Assembly: GCA_964658655.1 (NCBI GenBank)
Contig: CAZZZL010000002.1
Span: 138,608-202,607, forward strand
DNA length: 64,000 bases
Direction: 5' to 3'
Source: G963692885 sp964658655
GTDB taxonomy: Bacteria > Acidobacteriota > Terriglobia > Terriglobales > Acidobacteriaceae
This document shows, one piece after another, positions 54,977-63,108 of this stretch. Position 1 is the stretch's first letter, and each line of letters opens with the position of its first letter. Under the pieces are notes generated by a model. It was given only the letters and a program-made list of their open reading frames with translations. It made no database searches and was not told the origin of the DNA. The translations under genes and the position numbers were made by a program.

Positions 54977-56596
54977 TTACTGGTTGGAGTGGAGGCTGGC
55001 GCTGGCGCGTTGTACGTCTGTCTGCTTGGCGCGGTCTTCGAGGGCCTGGGCCTGCGGCAGATAGCCAATGGCGGAGTTGATCATCGGGTCCCATAACGCG
55101 CGGACCTTCAGGCCTTCTCCCTGGCCGAACTGCGAGGTGAAAAGTTCAGCCTTGATGTTGGCCTTGACCCAGTCGATGACCGGCGGAAAATCCGAATCTG
55201 CAAAGGGAATCTGTTCACCCGTCAGGAACTGCTTGAAGGTGGTCAGGACAGCGTCATCGACCTGGAAGTCCTTCGAGACAGTGTGGTTCGACATGTAATG
55301 AGTCGCGAAGTTGAAGAAGGCCTGGTGCTCGAGCAGGACATCCTGGAAGTGGTCAGAGCGCGGGGTGTCGATCTTGTCATCCGGGGTGATGCCACCACCG
55401 CCATAGACGGTGCGGCCGGAGTCGGTCATCTTCACTTCGCGGTTCGGCGCCGATTCCTGTGCCTTCTGGATGGCCTCGTGATTGTAGTAGTAGTCGTAGA
55501 GGGAAACGCCGTCGTAGTTGCGCTGGATCAGACGGCCGCTCGGCGTGTAGTAGTGATAGGTCGTCAGGGCGAGACCGGTGTTCTCGGACAGTGGGAAGAC
55601 CGTCTGCACCAGGCCTTTGCCAAACGTGGTTTCGCCGGCGACGATGGCGCGGTCATGGTCCTGCAGTGCGCCGGAGACGATCTCGGCTGCAGATGCTGTG
55701 CCGTGGTTCACCAGGTCGACGATCGGGAACATGCGGTCGCCATTGCCATGCTGGGCCTTGTAGGTCTGCTCGGGGTAGGCGCGGCCACGCTGTGAAACGA
55801 TGACCTGGCCCTTCTGCAGAAACTTGTCGCAGACGGCGACCGCTTCACTCAACAGGCCGCCGGGATTGCTGCGAAGGTCGAGGATCAGCCCTTTCATGTC
55901 GCCAAAACTATCGACGGCATCCGAGACTTCGCGACCGGTGGTTTCCTGGAACTGCGTGATGTGGATATAGCCGATGCCGGGACGGACGAGGAAGGCCAGA
56001 TCGACGCTGCCGTGGGAAACTTCATCGCGAACCAGGTCGAAGTTCATGGGCTTGGGCGTGCCATAGCGGGCGATCGAAACCTGGACGTGCGTGCCCTTGG
56101 GGCCTTTGAGCAGGTTCGCGACGTCTTCCGACGTCATGTTTTCGGTCGACTTGCCGTCGATGGCAACGATCACGTCCCCGGGCTTGATGCCAGCTTTGAA
56201 GGACGGTGTGCCTTCGAAGGGATTGACGACGACGATCTTGTTGTTTTGCGGGGAGATCAGCATGCCGACGCCGTAGTACTTGCCGTGCTGATCTTCCTTC
56301 ATTTTCGCGAAGGATTTCGGATCGTAAAAGTTCGAGTGCGGATCAAGCACGCGCAGCATGCCTGGGATCGCGCCGTCATAGATGGCACGCTCGGCCTTAT
56401 CGCCATTCAACGGCTCGGCGTAGTTCGACTCGACGATCTGGTAGACGTTGGTGAAGGACTTCAGGTCGTTCCGCAGGGTGGACTCGTCGGCATTCGACTG
56501 AGCTCCGACCTGGCGCGCGACGAACATGCCTGCCAGCCCACATGAAGTCAGGAAGATGGCGGCAGAGAACAGAGTGCGACGTGTGCGGGACACCAT
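54977..56596 (-). CDS. C-terminal processing peptidase (S41 family), active form
   Basis: A 539-residue periplasmic serine protease with signal or anchor segment (FSAAIFLTSCGLAGMFVA), N-terminal helical domain, PDZ domain (about 105-185; GIKPGDVIVAIDGKS) and S41 core. The catalytic pair is intact: Ser302 in GTASAAEIVSGAL and Lys327 in TFGKG. The C-terminal ~130 residues extend past the usual core. It should cleave unfolded or wall-associated proteins near their C-termini. Upstream of the ATG, GGGG-TTTT-CCCC (56602-56613) could form a hairpin over the ribosome-binding region. Compare the inactive paralogue at 17525. Confidence 0.95.
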   Translation of the reverse strand: MVSRTRRTLFSAAIFLTSCGLAGMFVARQVGAQSNADESTLRNDLKSFTNVYQIVESNYAEPLNGDKAERAIYDGAIPGMLRVLDPHSNFYDPKSFAKMKEDQHGKYYGVGMLISPQNNKIVVVNPFEGTPSFKAGIKPGDVIVAIDGKSTENMTSEDVANLLKGPKGTHVQVSIARYGTPKPMNFDLVRDEVSHGSVDLAFLVRPGIGYIHITQFQETTGREVSDAVDSFGDMKGLILDLRSNPGGLLSEAVAVCDKFLQKGQVIVSQRGRAYPEQTYKAQHGNGDRMFPIVDLVNHGTASAAEIVSGALQDHDRAIVAGETTFGKGLVQTVFPLSENTGLALTTYHYYTPSGRLIQRNYDGVSLYDYYYNHEAIQKAQESAPNREVKMTDSGRTVYGGGGITPDDKIDTPRSDHFQDVLLEHQAFFNFATHYMSNHTVSKDFQVDDAVLTTFKQFLTGEQIPFADSDFPPVIDWVKANIKAELFTSQFGQGEGLKVRALWDPMINSAIGYLPQAQALEDRAKQTDVQRASASLHSNQ

Positions 56597-56866
56597 AGAC
56601 CGGGGTTTTCCCCTAGGGTGATATGCGAGAACAACAGAGCCTTCAACCCCGATAGGGAGCTGGCCGAAGGATGAGAATCGTAGTTGAAGTATAGCAAAGC
56701 CGTCCCAGGCCCGGGTCTGACTCAGCCGCCGTTTCGTTGACCTTTAGAGGGATAGACGCGCGACAGGCAGGAAAGTTAACGGATATGGAAAATGGGGTGA
56801 TCGCATCGAAATTTGAGTCCGGCCTGTAATGTATCCGCTCCAATCAGGGATACGGGAGACATTCAC

Positions 56867-57604
56867 ATGGCACAGGAACACAAGGGCAAGATTGCGCTGG
56901 TCACGGGAGCGAACAAGGGCATTGGCTTCGAAGTAGCACGCGAGTTGGGGCACCAGGGCATCACCGTTCTGCTGGGCGCGCGCAATGCGGAACTGGGGAA
57001 GGCCGCCGAGACGAAGCTGAAGGCGGAAGGGGTCGATGCGCATTTTGTAGACCTTGATGTCACGCGGCCGGAAACCATCAAGGCAGCCCAGGAAGCCATC
57101 CAGAAGCAGTTTGGAAGGATCGACATACTGATCAATAACGCCGGCGTGGTGGCGAAAGGCGACGGTCCGCCGAGTGTCGCCGATCCCGAAGCTGTCCGCC
57201 AGGTGCTCGAGGTCAACTTTTTTGGCGTACTGGCGGTGACCCAGGCCATGCTGCCGCTGGTGCGAAAAGCCTCGTCCGGCCGCATCGTGATGGTGTCGAG
57301 CGGTCTGGGGTCGCTGACCTGGAATGCCGATCCGGAATGGCCGTTTGCCGCGGTCAAGCCGCTGGGGTACAACGGCTCCAAGGCGATCCTGAACATGTTG
57401 ACGGTGCAGCTGGCGTGGGAACTGCGGGATACGCCGATCAAGGTAAACACGGTGAACCCGGGGTACACGGCTACGGACTTGAACGGTAACAGCGGCCACC
57501 AGAGCATTGCGGAAGGCGCAGCCGAGACAGTCCGCCAGGCGCTGGTGCCGGATGACGCGCCCACCGGCGGCTTCTTCGAGACCGGCGGCGTGGTTCCCTG
57601 GTAG
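56867..57604 (+). CDS. Short-chain dehydrogenase/reductase (carbonyl-reductase-like)
   Basis: A 245-residue classical SDR. The NADP(H)-binding motif TGANKGIG near the N-terminus, ILINNAG, the serine block IVMVSSGLGSL and the catalytic YNGSK are all present. A basic residue following TGANKG suggests NADPH. Substrate cannot be predicted; close relatives are annotated as carbonyl reductases. ATG 56867 has GGGAG about nine bases upstream and removes an unlikely leader from 56813. It is a single gene, divergent from the S41 protease. Confidence 0.92.
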   Translation: MAQEHKGKIALVTGANKGIGFEVARELGHQGITVLLGARNAELGKAAETKLKAEGVDAHFVDLDVTRPETIKAAQEAIQKQFGRIDILINNAGVVAKGDGPPSVADPEAVRQVLEVNFFGVLAVTQAMLPLVRKASSGRIVMVSSGLGSLTWNADPEWPFAAVKPLGYNGSKAILNMLTVQLAWELRDTPIKVNTVNPGYTATDLNGNSGHQSIAEGAAETVRQALVPDDAPTGGFFETGGVVPW

Positions 57605-57745
57605 GCGGGACGCGAGCAATCTGAGCAGAAGCGGGTTATAACGCAGCGAAAACGCGGCGCACCTACGACGGGAATGCCGCGTCGCTGGAAGTTACAGCGA
57701 CGCAGTGTTTACAATGGGCTCAACACGGACGGTGTTCAGTGTCAC

Positions 57746-57786
57746 CGCCGGCTCACGGGAAGGCTTACCTTCGTGCGCTGCCGGCG
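57746..57786 (+). other. Structured leader upstream of the PPIase gene
   Basis: An outer stem CGCCGGC (57746-57752) / GCCGGCG (57780-57786) encloses an inner stem CAC..GAAGG (57754-57763) / CCTTC-GTG (57768-57775) with loop CTTA. A smaller AACAC/GTGTT hairpin (57722-57736) precedes it. The structure lies in the 252-base gap after the SDR gene, 70 bases before the PPIase start, and could be an SDR terminator or a regulatory 5' leader. The rest of the gap shows nothing clear. Confidence 0.5.
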
Positions 57787-57856
57787 TCAGAGACAGCATA
57801 GGGCTGGCGCTTCCGTTATGTGCGTGTTGCTGAATCTCTAGAGAAGTTGAGACGTA

Positions 57857-59887
57857 ATGACCCTTTCTGTTCCGACGTTCCGTAGTCTGCTGGCTGGCCT
57901 CGCTGTATCCGCGCTTTCCGTATCGGCAATCTCGCTGTCTGCCCAGGCCACCTCGACGCCGGCGACCCAGGGAGCAAAGGCGGCGACCCAGGGGCCCTAC
58001 CAGCCACAGGCACAAGCTTCTCCTTTCAACGGATCGGTCGTGGAGGATGTAGTCGCGCGGGTCAACGACCAAATCATTACGCGGTCAGACTACCAGCGCG
58101 CGCTGCAGCAGATGGATGCCGACGCCAAACAGCAGGGCGTGAGCGAACAGGAGCTGAACGATCGCAAGAAGACACTCCTGCGCGACCTGATCGACAAGGA
58201 ATTGCTCCTGAGCAAGGGCAAGGAGCTGGGTATTACCGGCGAGACGGAGCTGGTGAAGCGGCTGGACGAAATCCGCAAACAGAACCATCTCGATTCGATG
58301 GAAGACCTGGAAAAGGCCGCGCAGCAACAGGGCGTGTCGTACGAGGACTTCAAGCAGAACATTCGCAACGAGATCATCAGCCAGTCAGTGATCCGGCAGG
58401 AAGTATCGCGGCGCGTGCAGCTGACCAAGACGGATGTAGCTAATTTCTATCGCACCCACCAGGCGGAGTTCGCGCAACCTGAATCGGTACACCTGGCGTC
58501 AATCCTGATTCCGGTGGATGGCGATAATGCAGACAGTCTTGCCAAAGCGCAGGCCAAGGCTGCGGAAGTCGAAAGTGAGTTGAAAGCCGGCACCAGTTTC
58601 GAAGAGCTGGCGAAGAAGGATTCGAGCGGCCCGACTGCCTCGACCGGTGGCGACCTGGGCGACTTCAAACGCGGCGCGTTGCCCAAGCCGCTGGAAGATG
58701 CAACGTTTGAGCTCAAGTCCGGCCAAGTGACGCAGCCGATCCGCACCAAGCAGGGCATGCTGATCATGAAGGTCACGCAGCATGTCGGCGGCGCATCGCA
58801 GGACTACGCATCGATTGAGCCACAGGTGGAGGAAGCAGCCTTTATGTCGCGCATGCAGCCGGCATTGCGGGCCTACCTGTCGACATTGCGCGAGCAGGCG
58901 TATGTAGATGTTCGCCCGGGATTTCAGGATACGGGCGCAGCGTCCAATACTGTGAAGCCACATATTGCCTACAGTGCGTACGTACAGCCGGGCAAGAAGA
59001 AGGACAAGAAAAAGGTAGTGCGCACACGGTTTAATGAGACGCGCCACACTTTCCGGAACAAGTCAGGCGCCACGCAGCAGACGGCGTCGAAGTCACCCGC
59101 CAGCCCTGCGGCACCCGCAACCGCCACCGGAGCAACTCCGGCTCCTGCGACCACGACGGCCGCTGTGACCGCGCCTACACCGGCCGCGACTCCGGCTCCG
59201 GCAGCCCCGTCCAGCTCGAACGTGGCGGCGAATGTGCCGTCCTCGAAGCCGGTGAAGAAGCAGAAGGTTCGGTTCGGCCAGGCACCTGTCGGCACTCTCG
59301 ATAACGCGCCCGGAAACACGACTGCCCCGGCACCCGCAGCGCCTGCTGAAACGCAGGTGGCGAGCAACGGCAACAGTGTGAGCTCGAACATTACGGGATC
59401 GGGCATCGAGGAAAATACTGCGGCTGCCGTGAAGAAGCAGAAGACGCGCTTCTCCGCGCGTACCGGAAAGCAGCCTAAGGGCGAAACGCAGGACCAGCTC
59501 GAGAATCAGTCCCAGGGACAGGCGACGGACGAAGAGAAGGCTTCGCAGCAAACCCAGGCTGCTCCACTTGGCCTGGGCGGCGATACGGCGACAAAGAAAA
59601 AGCCGGTCAAGGTCAAGAGCGATCAGAAGACGCGCTATACCGAGAAGCCGAAGGTGGCGTCAAAGGACGATGCGACCGGCGATCAGACGAATGGCTCGAC
59701 CACCGGTGATACGAACGCCGGGGCTGCGGCGACGTCCGGCACAACGCCCGAGGCGGGTGCACCCGCGACCAGTTCCGCTCCACCGGCAGCGACGCCGGAT
59801 GAGAAGGCGCCGCTCGACACTACACCGGCCCAACCGGGCACCACGGCCCCGGCAGCGCCGAGCACGCCGCAGACCGGCCCGCAGTAG
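57857..59887 (+). CDS. SurA/PrsA-like parvulin peptidyl-prolyl isomerase with repeat-bearing tail
   Basis: A 676-residue exported foldase. After a signal peptide comes a SurA-N-like chaperone region (about 60-200; VVARVNDQIITRSDYQRAL, ELLLSKGKELGI) and one parvulin domain (about 205-315; HLASILIPVDGD, FEELAKKDSSG, GGDLGDFKRGALPKPLEDA). From ~365 the protein becomes a Pro/Ala/Thr-rich low-complexity tail of 310 residues, far longer than in known relatives. The tail contains four basic-aromatic motifs: KKKDKKKVVRTRF (380-392), VKKQKVRF (466-473), VKKQKTRF (525-532) and VKSDQKTRY (586-594). Its likely job is outer-membrane protein folding; tail function is unknown. Start ATG 57857. Confidence 0.9.
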   Translation: MTLSVPTFRSLLAGLAVSALSVSAISLSAQATSTPATQGAKAATQGPYQPQAQASPFNGSVVEDVVARVNDQIITRSDYQRALQQMDADAKQQGVSEQELNDRKKTLLRDLIDKELLLSKGKELGITGETELVKRLDEIRKQNHLDSMEDLEKAAQQQGVSYEDFKQNIRNEIISQSVIRQEVSRRVQLTKTDVANFYRTHQAEFAQPESVHLASILIPVDGDNADSLAKAQAKAAEVESELKAGTSFEELAKKDSSGPTASTGGDLGDFKRGALPKPLEDATFELKSGQVTQPIRTKQGMLIMKVTQHVGGASQDYASIEPQVEEAAFMSRMQPALRAYLSTLREQAYVDVRPGFQDTGAASNTVKPHIAYSAYVQPGKKKDKKKVVRTRFNETRHTFRNKSGATQQTASKSPASPAAPATATGATPAPATTTAAVTAPTPAATPAPAAPSSSNVAANVPSSKPVKKQKVRFGQAPVGTLDNAPGNTTAPAPAAPAETQVASNGNSVSSNITGSGIEENTAAAVKKQKTRFSARTGKQPKGETQDQLENQSQGQATDEEKASQQTQAAPLGLGGDTATKKKPVKVKSDQKTRYTEKPKVASKDDATGDQTNGSTTGDTNAGAAATSGTTPEAGAPATSSAPPAATPDEKAPLDTTPAQPGTTAPAAPSTPQTGPQ

Positions 59888-59905
59888 CGGCTGCGAGCGC
59901 GCCCG

Positions 59906-60910
59906 ATGAAGGACTTCTATGTAGCCGATGCGGCGCGAAAAGAGAACCAGCAGATTGTTGGCTACTTTGCCGTGACTGCCAAGCAAGTGCGCGCCAGGAA
60001 AGAGGGCGGCGAATATCTCGCGCTTACGCTTGGCGACAAGACCGGGCAGTTCGATGCGCGCATGTGGGATAACTTCGCCGAGTGTGTGCCATCGTTCAAA
60101 GCCGGTGATGTCGTCAAGGTGCAGGCGCTGGTCTGCCGCTTCGCTGAAAAGCTGCAGTTGAAGATCGACAAACTGCGCGTCGCAACTCCCAATGAGTTCA
60201 CACTGGGTGATTTCGTTCCGGCAACAGAGAAGAATGTGGATGAGCTGTGGTCGCAGCTCAACGGCATCATCTCCACGTTTACTGACAAGCATCTGTTGCT
60301 GCTGGCACGCAGCTTCATTGACGATCCCGATCTCGGTGCCGCGCTGCGTGAAGCGCCTGCGGCGAAGAGCATGCACCACGCCTTCATCGGCGGCATGCTG
60401 GAGCACGTCGTGTCCATGCTGGGGCTGTGCGATGCAGTGGCGCGACACTATCCGCAGATCCACCGCGACCTGCTGCTGACCGGCGCGCTGCTGCACGATA
60501 TCGGCAAGCTGACGGAGCTGAGCTGGGGCACGAGCTTTGACTACACGCTGGAAGGCCAGATGCTGGGCCACATCACGATTGGCATCGGTCAGATCGACCG
60601 CAAAATTGCCGGCATTGAGGGCTTTCCGCCGCAGCTTCGCATCCTGGTCGAACACTTGGTGTTGAGCCATCATGGCAAGTATGAGTTCGGCTCGCCCAAG
60701 CTGCCGATGATTCCGGAGGCGGTGCTGCTGCACTACATCGATGACATGGATGCGAAGATGCAGACCATAGAAAACGAGTTCAAGAAGGCAGCAACGGCCG
60801 GGCGGAATGCTGCGGATATGACGGACTGGGTGCGCTCGATGGAGAGGCCCCTCTTGAATACGCATGCCTATCTCGCAGCGGCGAACGAGCCGGAAAAGAT
60901 CGAGGAGTAG
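59906..60910 (+). CDS. YhaM-like 3'-5' exoribonuclease (OB-fold plus HD domain)
   Basis: A 334-residue protein with an N-terminal OB-fold (about 5-100; YLALTLGDKTGQFDARMWDN) and an HD phosphohydrolase domain. Metal ligands appear as His in SMHHAFIGGMLEHV, the His-Asp pair in ALLHDIGKL, and later LSHHGKYEFG and DDMDAKM. This pairing is typical of YhaM/CBF1 exonucleases acting on RNA or single-stranded DNA. ATG 59906 lies 18 bases after the PPIase stop. The EVE-domain gene begins one base after its stop, so both are co-translated. Confidence 0.92.
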   Translation: MKDFYVADAARKENQQIVGYFAVTAKQVRARKEGGEYLALTLGDKTGQFDARMWDNFAECVPSFKAGDVVKVQALVCRFAEKLQLKIDKLRVATPNEFTLGDFVPATEKNVDELWSQLNGIISTFTDKHLLLLARSFIDDPDLGAALREAPAAKSMHHAFIGGMLEHVVSMLGLCDAVARHYPQIHRDLLLTGALLHDIGKLTELSWGTSFDYTLEGQMLGHITIGIGQIDRKIAGIEGFPPQLRILVEHLVLSHHGKYEFGSPKLPMIPEAVLLHYIDDMDAKMQTIENEFKKAATAGRNAADMTDWVRSMERPLLNTHAYLAAANEPEKIEE

Positions 60911-60911
60911 C

Positions 60912-61289
60912 ATGCCGTATTTGCTGAAGACAGAGCCGAGCGTTTATTCCTTTGCCGATCTCGAACGCGATGGCGAGACCATTTGGGACGGGATCAAAAA
61001 CGCGCAGGCGACCAACTCGCTGGCCGCGATGAAGAAGGGCGAAAAGCTGGTACTGTATCACTCGGTGACGGAGAAAGCCGCGGTCGGCACGGCGAAAGTC
61101 GTTTCGGTCGACGCGAAGGATCCGCGTCATCCGATCGTGAAAATTGCGCCGGTGAAGCGGTTGAAACATCCAAAGTCTCTCGCAGAGATCAAGCAGGAAA
61201 AGTTGTTTCTTGGCTCAATCATGTTCCGGCAATTCCGATTGTCGGTAGTGCCACTGACCGACGAGCAATATGCATGGCTGATCCGCTGA
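60912..61289 (+). CDS. EVE (PUA-like) domain protein
   Basis: A 125-residue single-domain protein: YLLKTEPSVYSFADLERDG, WDGIKNAQATNSLAAMKKGE, LVLYHSVTEKAAVGTAKVV and FRQFRLSVVPL follow the EVE fold. EVE/PUASS proteins resemble YTH and ASCH domains and are thought to recognise modified bases in nucleic acids. The start follows the YhaM-like stop by one base, implying a joint function in RNA or DNA metabolism, but no partner modification enzyme is visible. Confidence 0.93.
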   Translation: MPYLLKTEPSVYSFADLERDGETIWDGIKNAQATNSLAAMKKGEKLVLYHSVTEKAAVGTAKVVSVDAKDPRHPIVKIAPVKRLKHPKSLAEIKQEKLFLGSIMFRQFRLSVVPLTDEQYAWLIR

Positions 61290-61330
61290 GGGCTTCTGCT
61301 TTAGAATGATGGTTTAACCCAGGATCGAAA

Positions 61331-62521
61331 ATGCTACGACTCTCTACCGCAGGTGAATCACACGGCGAAAGCCTGATCGCGTTATTGCAGGGACTGCCTG
61401 CGGGGCTCGCCGTGGACCAGGCGTTTATCGACCGCGAACTCTGGCGGCGCCAGCAGGGCTTTGGCCGCGGCGGCCGTATGCGCATCGAGCAGGATACGGC
61501 GCACATCCTGTCAGGCATTCGGCATGGCAAGACCATCGGCGCGCCGGTCGCAATCGAGATCAAGAATCGCGACTGGAAGAATTGGGAAGATATTCTGCCA
61601 GTGGGCGCGGGAGATCCCGCGAAGCACAAAGCAGTAGCGTCGCCGCGGCCCGGACATGCGGACCTGGCCGGTTCTCTGAAGTACGACTTCAAGGATGCAC
61701 GGTATGTCCTGGAGCGTGCGTCGGCGCGTGAATCGACTGCGCGTGTAGCCGCCGGTGCGCTGGCGAAGGCGTTGCTGCTGACGCTTGGCATTGATGTTGC
61801 AAGTCACGTGGTGCGGGTCGGCGGTGTGGAGTTGGAGCGCGATGTGACGTGGGAGGAAATCTCGTCACTGCGCGACAAGGAAGAAGTGATGCTGGGTTGC
61901 GCCGATGCCGAAACCGAAGAGCGCATGAAGGGCGAGGTCGACAAAGCTCTGCGGACGGGCGATTCAATCGGCGGCATCTTCGAGGTCGTGGTGCATGGAG
62001 TTCCTCCGGGCCTTGGCACATACGCGAACTGGGATGAACGGCTGGACGGCCTTCTGGCGTGGGCGGTGATGTCACTGCAGGCGGTGAAAGCGGTCGAGCT
62101 GGGACGCGGTGTGACGGCAGCGCAATCCTTTGGCTCGGAGGTGCATGATGCGATCGGCTATGCCGCCAACGGCAACGGCGCAGAAGCAGGCAGGCACACG
62201 AAGTTCACGCGAGAGCGAAATAATGCCGGCGGTATTGAGGGCGGGATCTCGAACGGCGAAGACATCGTTGTACGCGGGTATCTGAAGCCGATCTCGACGC
62301 TCCGACGCCCGCTTGAATCGGTGACCTATGAGTCGCGCGAAGCAACCAAGGCGGCTTATGAACGCTCGGATGTATGCGTCGTACCGGCCGCCGGCGTAGC
62401 CGCAGAAGCGATGGTAGCCTTTGTGATTGCGAAGCTGGCCCTGGAGAAATTTGGCGGAGATTCGGCATTAGAGCTAAAACGTAACTATGACGGATATATT
62501 GAGCAGATTCGTAAATTTTGA
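61331..62521 (+). CDS. aroC: Chorismate synthase
   Basis: A 396-residue cytoplasmic FMN-dependent enzyme that converts EPSP to chorismate, the last step of the shikimate pathway. Motifs include LSTAGESHGESL, RASARESTARVAAGA and KFTRERNNAGGIEGGISNG plus RGYLKPISTL. Length is normal for the family. ATG 61331 has AGGA upstream. It stands between the EVE gene and def, apparently as its own unit. No other aro genes are in the window. Confidence 0.97.
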   Translation: MLRLSTAGESHGESLIALLQGLPAGLAVDQAFIDRELWRRQQGFGRGGRMRIEQDTAHILSGIRHGKTIGAPVAIEIKNRDWKNWEDILPVGAGDPAKHKAVASPRPGHADLAGSLKYDFKDARYVLERASARESTARVAAGALAKALLLTLGIDVASHVVRVGGVELERDVTWEEISSLRDKEEVMLGCADAETEERMKGEVDKALRTGDSIGGIFEVVVHGVPPGLGTYANWDERLDGLLAWAVMSLQAVKAVELGRGVTAAQSFGSEVHDAIGYAANGNGAEAGRHTKFTRERNNAGGIEGGISNGEDIVVRGYLKPISTLRRPLESVTYESREATKAAYERSDVCVVPAAGVAAEAMVAFVIAKLALEKFGGDSALELKRNYDGYIEQIRKF

Positions 62522-62579
62522 ACTGCCTGTTGCATCCTGTTTGCTTGTTTAAATTGAGAAAAGAGAAGTAACGCAAGAA

Positions 62580-63089
62580 ATGATTCGCCCGATCGTCAAG
62601 TATCCGGACCCCGTCCTGCAGCAGGTTGCAGAGCCGGTCGCCACATTCGACAAGGAGCTGGAGCAGCTGGTCGAAGACATGTTCGAGTCGATGTATGACG
62701 CACACGGCATCGGCCTGGCGGCACCGCAGATCGGTGTGAAGAAGCGCATCACCGTCATCGATCTGAGTAACAAGGCAAAGGCCGAAGACAAGCTGGTGCT
62801 CATCAACCCTGAAATTATTTATCGCGAAGGCAAGCAGTTTTCCGAGGAAGGCTGCCTGAGCCTGCCGGAGATACGCGAGAAGGTAACACGCGCGCAGAAG
62901 GTGAAGGTGCGTGCACAGAACCTGAAGGGCGAATGGTTCGAGCTGGAAGGCGAGGAGCTGCTTTCGCGCTGCTTTCAGCATGAGATCGACCACCTGGACG
63001 GTGTGCTGTTTCTGTTCCGCGTGAGCGCACTGAAACGCGACCTGCTGCTGCGCAAGATCCGTAAGCTGCAGAAAGCCGGCGAGTGGTAG
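62580..63089 (+). CDS. def: Peptide deformylase
   Basis: A 169-residue metal enzyme that removes the formyl group from nascent proteins. The three family motifs are intact: GIGLAAPQIG, EGCLSLPE with the metal-binding Cys, and QHEIDHLDG with the two His and catalytic Glu. ATG 62580 has AGAGAAG upstream. Its partner gene fmt follows after 19 bases, the usual def-fmt arrangement. Confidence 0.97.
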   Translation: MIRPIVKYPDPVLQQVAEPVATFDKELEQLVEDMFESMYDAHGIGLAAPQIGVKKRITVIDLSNKAKAEDKLVLINPEIIYREGKQFSEEGCLSLPEIREKVTRAQKVKVRAQNLKGEWFELEGEELLSRCFQHEIDHLDGVLFLFRVSALKRDLLLRKIRKLQKAGEW

Positions 63090-63108
63090 AGCGCAACGGG
63101 AGCCGGAC

